From a virus, in the IMG/VR virus record IMGVR_UViG_3300020154_000003, positions 248,001 to 312,000 of that record: 64,000 nt of DNA; one strand, written 5' to 3'. Numbering within the stretch: the first letter of the stretch is position 1; every line of letters begins with the position of its first letter. Below, piece by piece: positions 39,013 through 47,299 of the stretch. Both the position numbers and the translations under genes were made by a program. Under the pieces are notes generated by a model. The model was given only the letters and a program-made list of their open reading frames with translations, did not search any database and was not told the origin of the DNA.

Positions 39013-39234
39013 TTAGTTTACAACCAATTCAATTATGAGATTTTGTTTATCAATTTTTAGAATGTTTTGGTCTTTGCAACATTCAACGAACCTAGGATGC
39101 TCCATTTTCAGAGCAATTAAAACAGAGTTGAACAATTTTTTATCTGCTTCGTGATTCTTCTTATCTGGATGGCGAACAACAATTTTGCCCTTTGTAAAAA
39201 ATTTCTCAATGTAGTTTGAAACTAGTGACATCAT
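39013..39234 (-). CDS. small hypothetical protein
   Basis: 73 residues, basic helical start (SNYIEKFFTKGKIVVRHPDKK) and a strand-rich end (LKIDKQNLIIELVVN). Shares one base with 39234-39710. Two ATGs in a row (39234 and 39231) could start it. No family recognised. Confidence 0.6.
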   Translation of the reverse strand: MMSLVSNYIEKFFTKGKIVVRHPDKKNHEADKKLFNSVLIALKMEHPRFVECCKDQNILKIDKQNLIIELVVN

Positions 39235-39710
39235 TAAAATTCGTTTTGGATTTGTAATTCATTATCTCTCCAGTACTTATAGAAATCATTAAAATAAGCC
39301 TGAACCTTCTTTATAATTTCATCATTATCAGGATTCGTAGGATCGAAACCTTCAAGATACTTTATATCTACTTTTTTGTCCTTTTCATCAGGAGCAACAA
39401 TGTAAGAAAATAACAACTGGCCGTTGATTTTACCAGCCCAAAACACTGCATTATCATATACTTCCAAGGGTTGAAATTCGATATTAACGTTATCATCCTG
39501 AAAGTAATTCAGCATTTTTTCCTGCTCACGATCAATTTCAGCTTGACTCAAAGTTCTAGCACCGTCAGTAGCCTCGTTCAACTTTCTCATAACACCCATC
39601 ATGTCCCTCATAGACATTTCCTGTACTGGTTGTTTTTTATATCCCATTACACGACCATATCTATCTGTGGTTTGTGTTATTTTATCCAGAATGTTATTCT
39701 TCATGATCAT
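39234..39710 (-). CDS. hypothetical protein
   Basis: 158 residues. Helical, charged N-terminal half including QPVQEMSMRDMMGVMRKLNE (about 27-46), then strands and a C-terminal helix. Start at 39710 or at the ATG two codons later (39704); the late-type word at 39709-39716 overlaps the first, so the second is more likely. No family recognised. Confidence 0.6.
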   Translation of the reverse strand: MIMKNNILDKITQTTDRYGRVMGYKKQPVQEMSMRDMMGVMRKLNEATDGARTLSQAEIDREQEKMLNYFQDDNVNIEFQPLEVYDNAVFWAGKINGQLLFSYIVAPDEKDKKVDIKYLEGFDPTNPDNDEIIKKVQAYFNDFYKYWRDNELQIQNEF

Positions 39711-39716
39711 AAATAC
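39709..39716 (-). promoter_or_regulatory. late-type word GTATTTAT
   Basis: Leftward sense AAAGTATTTATGATCATG, overlapping the first possible ATG (39710) and four bases before the second (39704). Confidence 0.4.
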
Positions 39717-39722
39717 TTTTCC

Positions 39723-40379
39723 TTATACAAAAATATTTAACTCCTTTAGGAATCTTTTAAAGTCAAAGGATGGATTTAAATCAGTATAATCCGAATTGTA
39801 GTTCGATCTTGTTAGAATACCATTGAAATTAATGGCATTTTCCTGTATTACGTAGCTTCCAAAGCAATCCTGAGTTATACCGTAGTTTCGGCACAAGTAA
39901 ATGCAAAGATTTACACAAGTCTTAAATTGCTCTTCAGTGTACGTTTCCCAATACCTGTTATTTTTCCACAATTTTTCAGAAACAATGCTTTCGTCACATT
40001 CCTCATTTATCCAATTGACATATGTGTTTCTGTCATAGTCGAAGAAGACCATACCCATATTTTCAAGTTGCACAGTAATGGCCTTTTTATCGATCTCCTT
40101 AACACCCATAAATTCGCTGTAGTATTGCGGATCGAAGTGCTGAAACACCCTCCCATCCCTACGAATAGTGAACATTGGCCATTTTTTACTTAGTCCGAAA
40201 TCCTTCTTTCTCAGTCTCAAAATATGATTACTACCAGCCCTCAGGCTACCACCCAATATGATTTGGCTCTTCTTTGTCTTAACCGCATGGAAGTTTTTAG
40301 CCTCGATTTTATGTGTTTTTCGGTCAATTTCGAACATTGCGCTCTTTTCCTCAACCCCGAATGGAATATTACTGTTCAT
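39723..40379 (-). CDS. N-acetylmuramoyl-L-alanine amidase-like endolysin
   Basis: 218 residues. The amidase_2/PGRP pattern is seen in order: SNHILRLRKKDFG (about 50-62), MFTIRRDGRVFQHFDPQYYSEFMG (about 70-92; the GRVFQHFD strand), KKAITVQLENMG (about 97-108), a helix EEQFKTCVNLCIYLCRNYGI (split, about 148-168) and SDYTDLNPSFDF near the end in place of the usual D-P-G-x-x-F. The zinc ligands cannot be assigned with confidence, so activity is not certain. It would cut the peptide from the glycan of peptidoglycan at lysis or entry. With the spanin-like gene downstream it forms a probable lysis group. Confidence 0.6.
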   Translation of the reverse strand: MNSNIPFGVEEKSAMFEIDRKTHKIEAKNFHAVKTKKSQIILGGSLRAGSNHILRLRKKDFGLSKKWPMFTIRRDGRVFQHFDPQYYSEFMGVKEIDKKAITVQLENMGMVFFDYDRNTYVNWINEECDESIVSEKLWKNNRYWETYTEEQFKTCVNLCIYLCRNYGITQDCFGSYVIQENAINFNGILTRSNYNSDYTDLNPSFDFKRFLKELNIFV

Positions 40380-40383
40380 AGGA

Positions 40384-40391
40384 ATAAATAC
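40384..40391 (-). promoter_or_regulatory. late-type word GTATTTAT
   Basis: Leftward sense CGGGTATTTATTCCTATG, four bases before the ATG at 40379. It lies beside the rightward early-type promoter at 40399-40429. Confidence 0.45.
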
Positions 40392-40398
40392 CCGTTTA

Positions 40399-40429
40399 TT
40401 GTAACTTTTAGTGTGATTTTACGTATAAT
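40399..40429 (+). promoter_or_regulatory. early-type promoter for the rightward island
   Basis: TTGTAAC, 16 bases, CGTATAAT, one of the best copies of the motif. The ATG at 40446 follows after 16 bases. Confidence 0.8.
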
Positions 40430-40445
40430 TCAATAAAAGCAAATT

Positions 40446-41417
40446 ATGAAAATTTTAACCACATTAGCTATTATCTTTACACTTAATTTAGGATTTGCCC
40501 AAACACAGCAAGTTATCCTTGATAGGACTGGTGAGGATATGTTTACCAGTATGAAACACTCGGTTCAACATGACCGTCTGTTTGCAGGTGACAAAAAGGG
40601 TCAAATTTCCGTAATTGATGCTAAACAAGGTCGGTTGATAAATACCGTAAAAGTCGGTAAATCGCAAGGAACCATCCACCTTGACAATATTGGAGCCTTG
40701 GGAGCCTTTTCTGACAATTCTCAGATGATTCGATTTTTCAATCAGAAAACATTGAAAGTAGTGGACAGTGTTCAAATGCCAAAAGTTACTTCATATATAA
40801 TCTACTCAGTGTGGTTTACTGAGCATAGCGTCCTAGTCGGTAATAACGAAAAGAATTACAGGTACGACCTAGTTACTCGCAAGTTGACACCAGCACCGGA
40901 ATTAGACAGTTACCGCATACTGGACTACTCACTCACCGAAGATAAATTGCTGCTTGGATTTTGGGATAAATCAATTCCGGGGGATGGAAATAAAATCAAC
41001 ACTCTTTACATTGCCAAAGGAACGAAGCTGTATGATAAACAACTGATGTATTCATCCTCGGAAGTTATTAATGCTCAAACCGGAGCGTACATGATGGAAC
41101 ATGGTACTAAAATTGTTGTTCTCGACAAGTCTGGCATCAACATAGTACATTTCAATAACAAGTCAGGCATTGCCGTTCCGAATGCTCAAATACGTGCCAT
41201 TGCGAAACTGGATGATATGAACTTGTTCTACTCCGTGCGCACAAAGGATTTAATACATAGTTTGAAATCCTATAATACAAGCTACAAAGAAAATCGTTTA
41301 GACCTCGCTTTGAAGTATGCATCATACAATGATAACATCTTCAAGACGAATTCAGATAAAATCTACGTACTGAATTCGTATGACGGTACAAAAACACGTA
41401 TAATTGTAATTCAATAA
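40446..41417 (+). CDS. secreted beta-propeller-like protein
   Basis: 323 residues with a typical signal peptide (MKILTTLAIIFTLNLGFAQT; cleavage after about residue 19). The mature part is a series of strands with repeated short motifs such as FAGDKKGQISVIDAKQGRLI and MIRFFNQKTLKVVDSV, which fit WD40-like or NHL-like blades. It would be exported to the periplasm of the host, possibly acting at the envelope or shielding against other phages. The start is supported by the promoter and signal sequence. It heads a rightward four-gene island flanked by leftward genes. Confidence 0.7.
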   Translation: MKILTTLAIIFTLNLGFAQTQQVILDRTGEDMFTSMKHSVQHDRLFAGDKKGQISVIDAKQGRLINTVKVGKSQGTIHLDNIGALGAFSDNSQMIRFFNQKTLKVVDSVQMPKVTSYIIYSVWFTEHSVLVGNNEKNYRYDLVTRKLTPAPELDSYRILDYSLTEDKLLLGFWDKSIPGDGNKINTLYIAKGTKLYDKQLMYSSSEVINAQTGAYMMEHGTKIVVLDKSGINIVHFNNKSGIAVPNAQIRAIAKLDDMNLFYSVRTKDLIHSLKSYNTSYKENRLDLALKYASYNDNIFKTNSDKIYVLNSYDGTKTRIIVIQ

Positions 41418-41428
41418 TTCTTAAAGTT

Positions 41429-41929
41429 ATGGTGGAGATTGAAGCTGCGCCCTACATTTATGTGGATGGTAACGAGCAGGTTAAGAAAGAACTTTACAGC
41501 AACTACTTTGACGTTTCACATTTAGGTAACATCAAAGGAGAACGACCGATCATGGGTATTGGATTTTGGGAAACGACCCACGGTTATGCCAGCCGCTTAA
41601 AGGAGTGGGAAGAGCACGAGAAGAACGTTTACTTCGAAGGGTGGACTTGCAAAGACATGCGGCTCTGGCAAGTATTTACGAATAAAGATGGGGTTGGAGT
41701 AGTATTCGAAATTAACTCTTACTACATCACCATTGGAGATAAAGAATACCATTTTCCAGTACTGCCTGAGACTATCGATGATCTGATCAACGATTTTAAG
41801 AGGGTCGGAGTCAAATTGTTCTGGAAAGAATCAATAGTGAATAAGTTCGGTTACGAAAACCTTAATTCCGATAAACGGACGGTGGAATACCATAAAATTA
41901 TGAATGGCATAAGGAAGGAAAATGAATAA
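41429..41929 (+). CDS. hypothetical protein
   Basis: 166 residues, mixed alpha/beta, aromatic-rich (YASRLKEWEEHEKNVYFEGW). A CACGTATAATTG box lies within the end of the upstream gene (about 41394-41405), though without a matching -35. Shares one base with the HNH gene. No family recognised. Confidence 0.65.
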   Translation: MVEIEAAPYIYVDGNEQVKKELYSNYFDVSHLGNIKGERPIMGIGFWETTHGYASRLKEWEEHEKNVYFEGWTCKDMRLWQVFTNKDGVGVVFEINSYYITIGDKEYHFPVLPETIDDLINDFKRVGVKLFWKESIVNKFGYENLNSDKRTVEYHKIMNGIRKENE

Positions 41930-42768
41930 TGCAGGTCTTAAAAATAGGTAGTAGAAAATTTGATACGAGCGATAACTGGAAGGTATTTCATCCGAACGGT
42001 AAACACATGTTTACCACAAGTAAAAGAAAAGCTGATTGGTACTTGCGCAAGGCAGGGGCAAAGTTGATCGGTGAGAACGAAATTCAATTAACCAAAACTC
42101 CAAAAGGCGAGGGTTTTCATGAATCAGAAATATTCGGTTTAACTCCTAGAGTAAATCAATGTGTTGTTTGCGGTGAAGAAGATAACTTGCAAAGGCACCA
42201 TGTGGTTCCATATCACTATCGAAAGTTCATGCCATTGGATTACAAGTCACGTAATCACCATGACGTAGTGTTGATCTGCAGGAAGCACCATGAGCAATAC
42301 GAAGAAATCGCTAAGGAGTATAAGGCTCAAATAGCAAAGGTCTATAACGTAAAAACTATAGAACAGCTAAACTATGAGTACATCACAACAGTAATTGACA
42401 GGTTGCGATTGAAGTTTAAAATTAGTAAGTTGCTCACAACAATCATCGATGACTACAATCACATCCCTACGAACAAGATTGAGGTGATCGCCAAAGAATT
42501 AAGCACCCTGTTAAGATTTGATGTATTGAATTCAACGTTCGATCAACTTGAAAAGATTAACAAGAAGTTGCGTAAGCATATTGAAAAAGAGAAAACTGCT
42601 GTGATGCATGTTAACGATTATTATCACGGTAATCTTGTCGTCAAGCAATTCACTAAGCACGAAGACTTCGAAATTTTCGTTAGGGGATGGAGAACACACT
42701 TTGTACAAACGATGAATCCTCAATTCTTGCCTTTGGGATGGTCAATAGATTTTAGATGTAAACGATAA
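41929..42768 (+). CDS. HNH endonuclease
   Basis: 279 residues. N-terminal part (1-60) with basic and strand content, then the HNH module: CVVCGEEDNLQRHHVVPYHY (about 75-94) provides the first C-x-x-C and the H-H, and VLICRKHHEQYEE (about 112-124) the second C/H pair. A long helical C-terminus follows. It may be a free-standing homing endonuclease or a nuclease against host or rival DNA. It is coupled to neighbours by one-base overlaps. Confidence 0.8.
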   Translation: MQVLKIGSRKFDTSDNWKVFHPNGKHMFTTSKRKADWYLRKAGAKLIGENEIQLTKTPKGEGFHESEIFGLTPRVNQCVVCGEEDNLQRHHVVPYHYRKFMPLDYKSRNHHDVVLICRKHHEQYEEIAKEYKAQIAKVYNVKTIEQLNYEYITTVIDRLRLKFKISKLLTTIIDDYNHIPTNKIEVIAKELSTLLRFDVLNSTFDQLEKINKKLRKHIEKEKTAVMHVNDYYHGNLVVKQFTKHEDFEIFVRGWRTHFVQTMNPQFLPLGWSIDFRCKR

Positions 42769-43148
42769 TGCAGCCAATCTACGTCAATGGTAATGGGAAG
42801 CATCAATTCAGACTTAACGTTATGTATGTGACCAACGGTGTAGATTATTTATCTGAATCAAGGAAAAATTATTTAGACAACGTTGGAGCCTTCATCGATG
42901 ATGACCCCTATCGATATGAATGTGCTATATTTTATTTCGAAATAGGAATAAAAAAATGGTTTTCTAATTTTGAATGGAAGCGCATACGAGAACACTATCC
43001 CCTAGGGAAATTAATTAGGGATGATGATGGTGTTGCTACGAGACAGTTATATACTCACCTTATGGAATTTAGGAATCTGGATGGAGCACTAGACTATTGG
43101 GAGAAATTCGTTGTACAAGAGAAAAATTACAAATTTTGGTATTGCTGA
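42768..43148 (+). CDS. hypothetical protein
   Basis: 126 residues, mixed alpha/beta with many aromatic residues and ending KFWYC. Last gene of the rightward island; the terminator at 43152-43183 follows immediately. No family recognised. Confidence 0.65.
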   Translation: MQPIYVNGNGKHQFRLNVMYVTNGVDYLSESRKNYLDNVGAFIDDDPYRYECAIFYFEIGIKKWFSNFEWKRIREHYPLGKLIRDDDGVATRQLYTHLMEFRNLDGALDYWEKFVVQEKNYKFWYC

Positions 43149-43151
43149 TTG

Positions 43152-43183
43152 ACCAAATCCGGTAAGATTTGGTTATTTTTTTT
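43152..43183 (+). terminator. intrinsic terminator, rightward
   Basis: ACCAAATC, loop CGGTAA, GATTTGGT followed by TATTTTTTTT. Perfect 8-bp stem. It overlaps the end of the convergent leftward gene (stop at 43173). Confidence 0.85.
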
Positions 43184-43904
43184 CATCCCGTTTTGCTCTA
43201 AACATTTCCTTCACCTCATCCAAAGTATATGACTTCATATTGTCTTTATTTTCTTCAAAATCATATTGAATGTCTTCCAGCCGCTTGATTGTGCCATCTC
43301 GCATATCAGGGCTACCATGCCAGCTAATTTCGTGTAGGATCGCATCGATTAAATCGAATAGTCTGATACCATCTAGCTTTGCAACGTGCGTAGGAACGTA
43401 TTTATGTGGTGGTTCCACGGTAGTATCATGAAAAAAGAAATCCACCTTAGTGTTTATCCTCAATTTATGATCTTTTAGGGTTGAAAGTGACGTGAATGCG
43501 ATACCATAAGGTATATTTTCTCCGTCCTCATCCTTTTCCTTAATTAAGTGAAACCCGAAATAGGGGTGGAAATCAAACGGATCATTAATTTCATACTTCC
43601 ACAAGTCTGGTACATGGTAAACTTCCAAATACTCGCTCTGATGATCATCAGCTTCATCGGGAGAAACTTCTTTCAAAAAATCCTGATAGAAGACTTCGAA
43701 ATCAAAGAACCCTAATGAATGAGCAAAGATGTGATTAATAATATCTTTTTGTTGATACAACATGTCAATCAAATGGCCAAAGGTGAAATTATCATCCAAC
43801 TCTACATTCGATGAAAGAAATTTCAATAATTCTGTTGGTGGAAGAGTATCAATCGTATTGTTAGAATTGGTATATTCCAACTTATCATTAAATAATTTTA
43901 TCAT
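43173..43904 (-). CDS. hypothetical protein
   Basis: 243 residues. Helical first part, then strands; contains LRINTKVDFFFHD and a D/E-rich C-terminus with a helix SYTLDEVKEMFRAKRDEKK. No catalytic motif noticed. Overlaps the exonuclease gene by four bases. Confidence 0.65.
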   Translation of the reverse strand: MIKLFNDKLEYTNSNNTIDTLPPTELLKFLSSNVELDDNFTFGHLIDMLYQQKDIINHIFAHSLGFFDFEVFYQDFLKEVSPDEADDHQSEYLEVYHVPDLWKYEINDPFDFHPYFGFHLIKEKDEDGENIPYGIAFTSLSTLKDHKLRINTKVDFFFHDTTVEPPHKYVPTHVAKLDGIRLFDLIDAILHEISWHGSPDMRDGTIKRLEDIQYDFEENKDNMKSYTLDEVKEMFRAKRDEKK

Positions 43905-44422
43905 TTGAATGTTCCTTTTAAACCCATTTCTTTTTGCATATACAACATTACTTCCGCATTTCCCATCGCATCATCAACCGGATGATGAGTGTGTTGGGTT
44001 TTTCGAAGATGTTTCCACTTCGAATAAAGATCACCAGTTAAACCAGCATACATATCCCCTATTCGTCTACCAGAAAATCCGAAAGGATTTTTATCGATAA
44101 AAGTATGAAAATAGTAATTTATCCATTGCCAATCAAAACAGGGGTTGTCTGAAACAAATACTGGATGTCCTTTTGAGTTTTCTTTGATCCATTCAGCGAA
44201 CTGCGCCATAACATCAACTGGTTCATCAAATGTTTTATGTGTCTCGCGACTAAACCCTGATATTTTCAATGCCTCTGGAATCCAAAATTCAGATATTGGT
44301 TTGGTCTGTCCGTAAAATGTCTTACTCAATGTTGGTTCAACTACAACTGCCCCAAAAGAAACCATCGAGTATTTAAAAGGTATTGGCCCATCAGCCTCAA
44401 CGTCTACAACGATAAAACTCAT
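43901..44422 (-). CDS. DEDDh exonuclease (DexA / Rv2179c-like)
   Basis: 173 residues. Exo I FIVVDVEADG (D7-x-E9), Exo II VFVSDNPCFDWQWI (D around 94-100), Exo III HHPVDDAMGNAEVM (H about 148, D about 152). The family includes T4 DexA and mycobacterial Rv2179c; members degrade single-stranded DNA or RNA from the 3' end. In T4 DexA contributes to host DNA breakdown. Overlaps the small gene upstream by four bases. Confidence 0.85.
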   Translation of the reverse strand: MSFIVVDVEADGPIPFKYSMVSFGAVVVEPTLSKTFYGQTKPISEFWIPEALKISGFSRETHKTFDEPVDVMAQFAEWIKENSKGHPVFVSDNPCFDWQWINYYFHTFIDKNPFGFSGRRIGDMYAGLTGDLYSKWKHLRKTQHTHHPVDDAMGNAEVMLYMQKEMGLKGTFK

Positions 44423-44595
44423 ATATAACCTTTCATTTCTCTAAGTTTATAACATACCATCACCTTGCAAGGGTCAATTGTTGTTATCTGTATGAATTCA
44501 ACCATAGCTAAACCTCCAAGCCAACCATTTATCTGTTCTTCAATAGATTGTGGTGTTGTCTTTTTTTCAAAAGTAAAAACTTTTACTTTGTACAT
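44419..44595 (-). CDS. small hypothetical protein
   Basis: 58 residues: strand MYKVKVFTFEKKTT, helix PQSIEEQINGWLGG, then strands FIQITTIDPCKVMVCYKL. This strand-helix-strand design with EQINGWL is seen in short phage and plasmid proteins that deal with cofactors or partners, but no function is known. Starts inside the end of 44583-44906 and overlaps the exonuclease start (ATGA). Confidence 0.65.
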   Translation of the reverse strand: MYKVKVFTFEKKTTPQSIEEQINGWLGGLAMVEFIQITTIDPCKVMVCYKLREMKGYI

Positions 44596-44906
44596 AATAT
44601 TTCTTTACACAAGTTTTTTAAATCATTTTCTCGTTGGGTACGATAGAAGTTCCCCGGTATACCCTTAATTACATTAATAGGATCGAACCTTTTACCTATT
44701 TCACTTTTAATAAGACTATCGGTTGGATTGCTGATAGTTTTATCAAGTTGCATGGCGACAGCTAAAGGGCAAAATTTATGATTCTTCTCATCATAATTAA
44801 CCGTATCGAAGATCAGCATGTCAATATTATCGACTATCCTCTGAAGTTCTTCTTTTGATAGTAATGAAAGTCTTTGTTTCATCACTTTATATCTCTCATC
44901 AACCAT
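44583..44906 (-). CDS. hypothetical protein
   Basis: 107 residues, helical; contains IVDNIDMLIFDTVNYDEKNH and CPLAVAMQL, then a helix near the end with NDLKNLCKEILC. No family recognised. Three bases separate it from the upstream gene. Confidence 0.6.
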   Translation of the reverse strand: MVDERYKVMKQRLSLLSKEELQRIVDNIDMLIFDTVNYDEKNHKFCPLAVAMQLDKTISNPTDSLIKSEIGKRFDPINVIKGIPGNFYRTQRENDLKNLCKEILCTK

Positions 44907-44909
44907 TTG

Positions 44910-45236
44910 TTAATTATCAGAAGAAGGTAAATAATATCTACCACCTTTAATCCATTCTTGATGCCTTGCAATTACCGTATCAAGATAATTTGGATTATGA
45001 ATTCTGATGGCATTACCACGTTTCTTTTCAAACGTATAATCATTTGTATCCCATTGGCGCAAATACCACCACTCATCATCGAATTGGTACTGAACAAAGT
45101 ACCTGTCATAAGTTTCCAAATACTCTAATCTGTATTGTTTACGAAGTTTCTCCCTCTCGATTTCTTCAGGGGATTTAATGAGAATAACCTCCCTCTTTTT
45201 AAAGAGAAAGGATAATAATTTTTTAATCTTTAACAT
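44910..45236 (-). CDS. hypothetical protein
   Basis: 108 residues. Basic helical N-terminus (LKIKKLLSFLFKKREVILIK) that may sit at the membrane surface, then an aromatic strand region (YFVQYQFDDEWWYLRQWD). Overlaps the membrane protein upstream by 14 bases. No family recognised. Confidence 0.6.
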   Translation of the reverse strand: MLKIKKLLSFLFKKREVILIKSPEEIEREKLRKQYRLEYLETYDRYFVQYQFDDEWWYLRQWDTNDYTFEKKRGNAIRIHNPNYLDTVIARHQEWIKGGRYYLPSSDN

Positions 45237-45471
45237 ATCTTGCCAAGAAAATTTCTATTTGAATGTTAATTTGTTTAACAAGCAAAACAGTTGAAGTTAT
45301 AAATGCGATTGCAGTGTAGATCATTAAGAATATCATCACTATGGCAATAAGCCAAGTAATGAAAACACTTTTAAAAATGACTGCAAGAATCGATAAGAAA
45401 CAAAGGGCACCGAAGTGCCCAAGCATTAAAATATTACTATATTTTTCAACTTTATTGATTTTACTACCCAT
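45223..45471 (-). CDS. small two-pass membrane protein
   Basis: 82 residues with hydrophobic segments at about 13-33 and 37-63. Ends FLARYVKD. Overlaps the RlpA-like gene by eight bases. The adjacent envelope-directed protein (45464) suggests a role at the cell surface or in lysis. Confidence 0.6.
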   Translation of the reverse strand: MGSKINKVEKYSNILMLGHFGALCFLSILAVIFKSVFITWLIAIVMIFLMIYTAIAFITSTVLLVKQINIQIEIFLARYVKD

Positions 45472-46201
45472 TAACTACGAGTTCGTCTTGAACTATTGGA
45501 ATAATTTGATGTCCTACGACAATTTTCTTCGTAATGATAATGTTTTTATTCCAATAATGCAACATTCCAGTCTTAGGATGTTGTAAAAAATCTATCCAAT
45601 TGCGCTGATAATGTTTTTTATACACTATACCGTTTTGTATTTTGTACTCTTTACTAGCCATCATATCCTCATTTACTGCCTCTGGAGAGGTTTTTTGAGG
45701 TTTCCAGTAATAATCACCCATTGTATCCTTAACTATCCAGTACCCCTTTATTTTTTCGTATTTGGCGATCATTTCTCCTGTCTTTTTCTCTGAAAGCTTA
45801 TGTTTTTTAGCAAATTCAAGAACGGCTTTCTTATCATAATCAATCCATACGGTATCTTTAAAATTCAGCTTGCCCGTAAAATTGTATCGCTTAGTTTTCA
45901 GATTAATCAAATCTCGGCTTACTGCTATCCATCTTAATTCATTGACTCTGGTGGTGTCGATTCTTGAGCCATCAGCAGTGATGAGTGGTGTGCTATCGGT
46001 TTGCTCAGGCACTGCATGATACACAGTACCAACTACATTCTTGTATATAATTTGATATTCGTATATCGGTACTTTTTTTGTAATTGTTACTTTAGTTTCA
46101 AATTTAACATCATTCATTTCATGTGCATCAGATGGCATGTAACCTGTCGTGACACCAGTAAGAAAGAATAATATTATTGTTAAAATTAAATTTTTTTTCA
46201 T
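45464..46201 (-). CDS. RlpA/3D-like double-psi barrel protein, secreted
   Basis: 245 residues with an N-terminal signal (MKKNLILTIILFFLTGVTTG). VGTVYHAVPEQTDSTPLITADGS (split at about 58-80) and RWIAVSRDL followed by GKLNFKDTVWID (about 115-126) follow the pattern of the 3D/RlpA barrel: strand with Y-H, T-A/L-x-x-D-G motif, then I-A-V and a conserved G-x-x-V. In RlpA the domain cleaves or binds glycan strands. Here it may act on the host wall at lysis or in tail attachment. Confidence 0.55.
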   Translation of the reverse strand: MKKNLILTIILFFLTGVTTGYMPSDAHEMNDVKFETKVTITKKVPIYEYQIIYKNVVGTVYHAVPEQTDSTPLITADGSRIDTTRVNELRWIAVSRDLINLKTKRYNFTGKLNFKDTVWIDYDKKAVLEFAKKHKLSEKKTGEMIAKYEKIKGYWIVKDTMGDYYWKPQKTSPEAVNEDMMASKEYKIQNGIVYKKHYQRNWIDFLQHPKTGMLHYWNKNIIITKKIVVGHQIIPIVQDELVVNG

Positions 46202-46253
46202 AAACTTTTCGGTTTTTATAAATTTATTTTCGCAAAGGTAAAGTATAAATATG

Positions 46254-46280
46254 AAAAAAGGGTAGGAAATTCCCCACCCT
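46254..46280 (-). terminator. imperfect hairpin terminator after the patatin gene
   Basis: GGGTAGG and CC..ACCC pair around AAATT with one bulge; six A lie before it on the + strand, so the U run is leftward. It lies in the 134-base gap between 46201 and 46335, which holds nothing else recognisable. Confidence 0.55.
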
Positions 46281-46334
46281 CATCTATTATCGCTTTTTCC
46301 GCGCTAAAAACAAAGAAAAAAACCTTACGTAAGT

Positions 46335-47291
46335 TTATTTTTTACCCAAATATTCTATTCTATTTACATTCTTCGCAGTTTGAAATCCTTCTCTATACCA
46401 TTCAAGCATCTGTCTTTTATCAAACATTAAACTATTATTTGTTATTTTTCTTGGTAACCAAAATACTCTGACTTTGATTCCTTTTTCTTCCGCATACTCA
46501 TCAATTTTTTTAATCAAATCTCCGTCTTTAAACTCAATATCATAACGCATAGCATCGACAGTTCTTTCAACGTTGTGTATAAAATCTTTTACGAATGGTC
46601 TTTGTTTAAATGTTTTTGGTCTCTCTCTATGCATAATAATATCAACTTCATCGCAACCAGAATCCAACACTTTATAGAATGGTGCTAATTCCGTTAAACC
46701 ACCATCTGTCCACTCACCAATATACCATCTTTGATCTTCAACATCGTACCAAGGCTTTCTATGTAATGACATAACAAAAGGAGCATTAGCTGAACACCAA
46801 ACCCAATCTTTAAAATCTTCAAAACTTTGAGTGAGCGAAGAAAAGAATTCAATCTTTGATGGATAGGCATTTATATTTACAGTCCCAACAATCACTTCCT
46901 TTTGTAATTTTTTCAACAAATTGAAATGCTCTTCAGTGAAAAATTTATCTATGGTCTTTCGCAACTGATTTGTCGTTGCCAATGTGTTCAACGTTTCCTT
47001 TCTACCGAAAAATCTCATCATCAAAACATAAAGAATTGCCATCTCATTCAATTCACCATTTTTTTTAAATGTTTTTGGTCTAAGAAATTTTCTATCGAAG
47101 ATGTCATCTTGAACCACTGATGTATATGCTTGTCTTAATACTTTAAACTCTTTAAGAGCAACCAGTGAACTCATCAATGCACCAGTTGAGATACCAGCAA
47201 CAATGTCATAATCGTTATTAAGTGCCGCTAAAGTCCCTGCACCATATGCGCCCATTGCGCCACCTCCAGAAATGATTAAACCTTTTTTCAT
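46335..47291 (-). CDS. patatin-like phospholipase
   Basis: 318 residues. Oxyanion loop GGGAMGAYGAG (9-19), nucleophile elbow GISTG (33-37; Ser35) and the catalytic DGG (196-198) of the Ser-Asp dyad are all present, so an active lipid acylhydrolase is likely. It would cut acyl chains from phospholipids. It lies 8 bases after the large fibre gene, suggesting late expression or co-packaging. Patatin-like enzymes are better known as bacterial defence effectors (CapV), so a phage copy is notable. It has no signal peptide. Confidence 0.85.
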   Translation of the reverse strand: MKKGLIISGGGAMGAYGAGTLAALNNDYDIVAGISTGALMSSLVALKEFKVLRQAYTSVVQDDIFDRKFLRPKTFKKNGELNEMAILYVLMMRFFGRKETLNTLATTNQLRKTIDKFFTEEHFNLLKKLQKEVIVGTVNINAYPSKIEFFSSLTQSFEDFKDWVWCSANAPFVMSLHRKPWYDVEDQRWYIGEWTDGGLTELAPFYKVLDSGCDEVDIIMHRERPKTFKQRPFVKDFIHNVERTVDAMRYDIEFKDGDLIKKIDEYAEEKGIKVRVFWLPRKITNNSLMFDKRQMLEWYREGFQTAKNVNRIEYLGKK

Positions 47292-47299
47292 AAAAAAAC

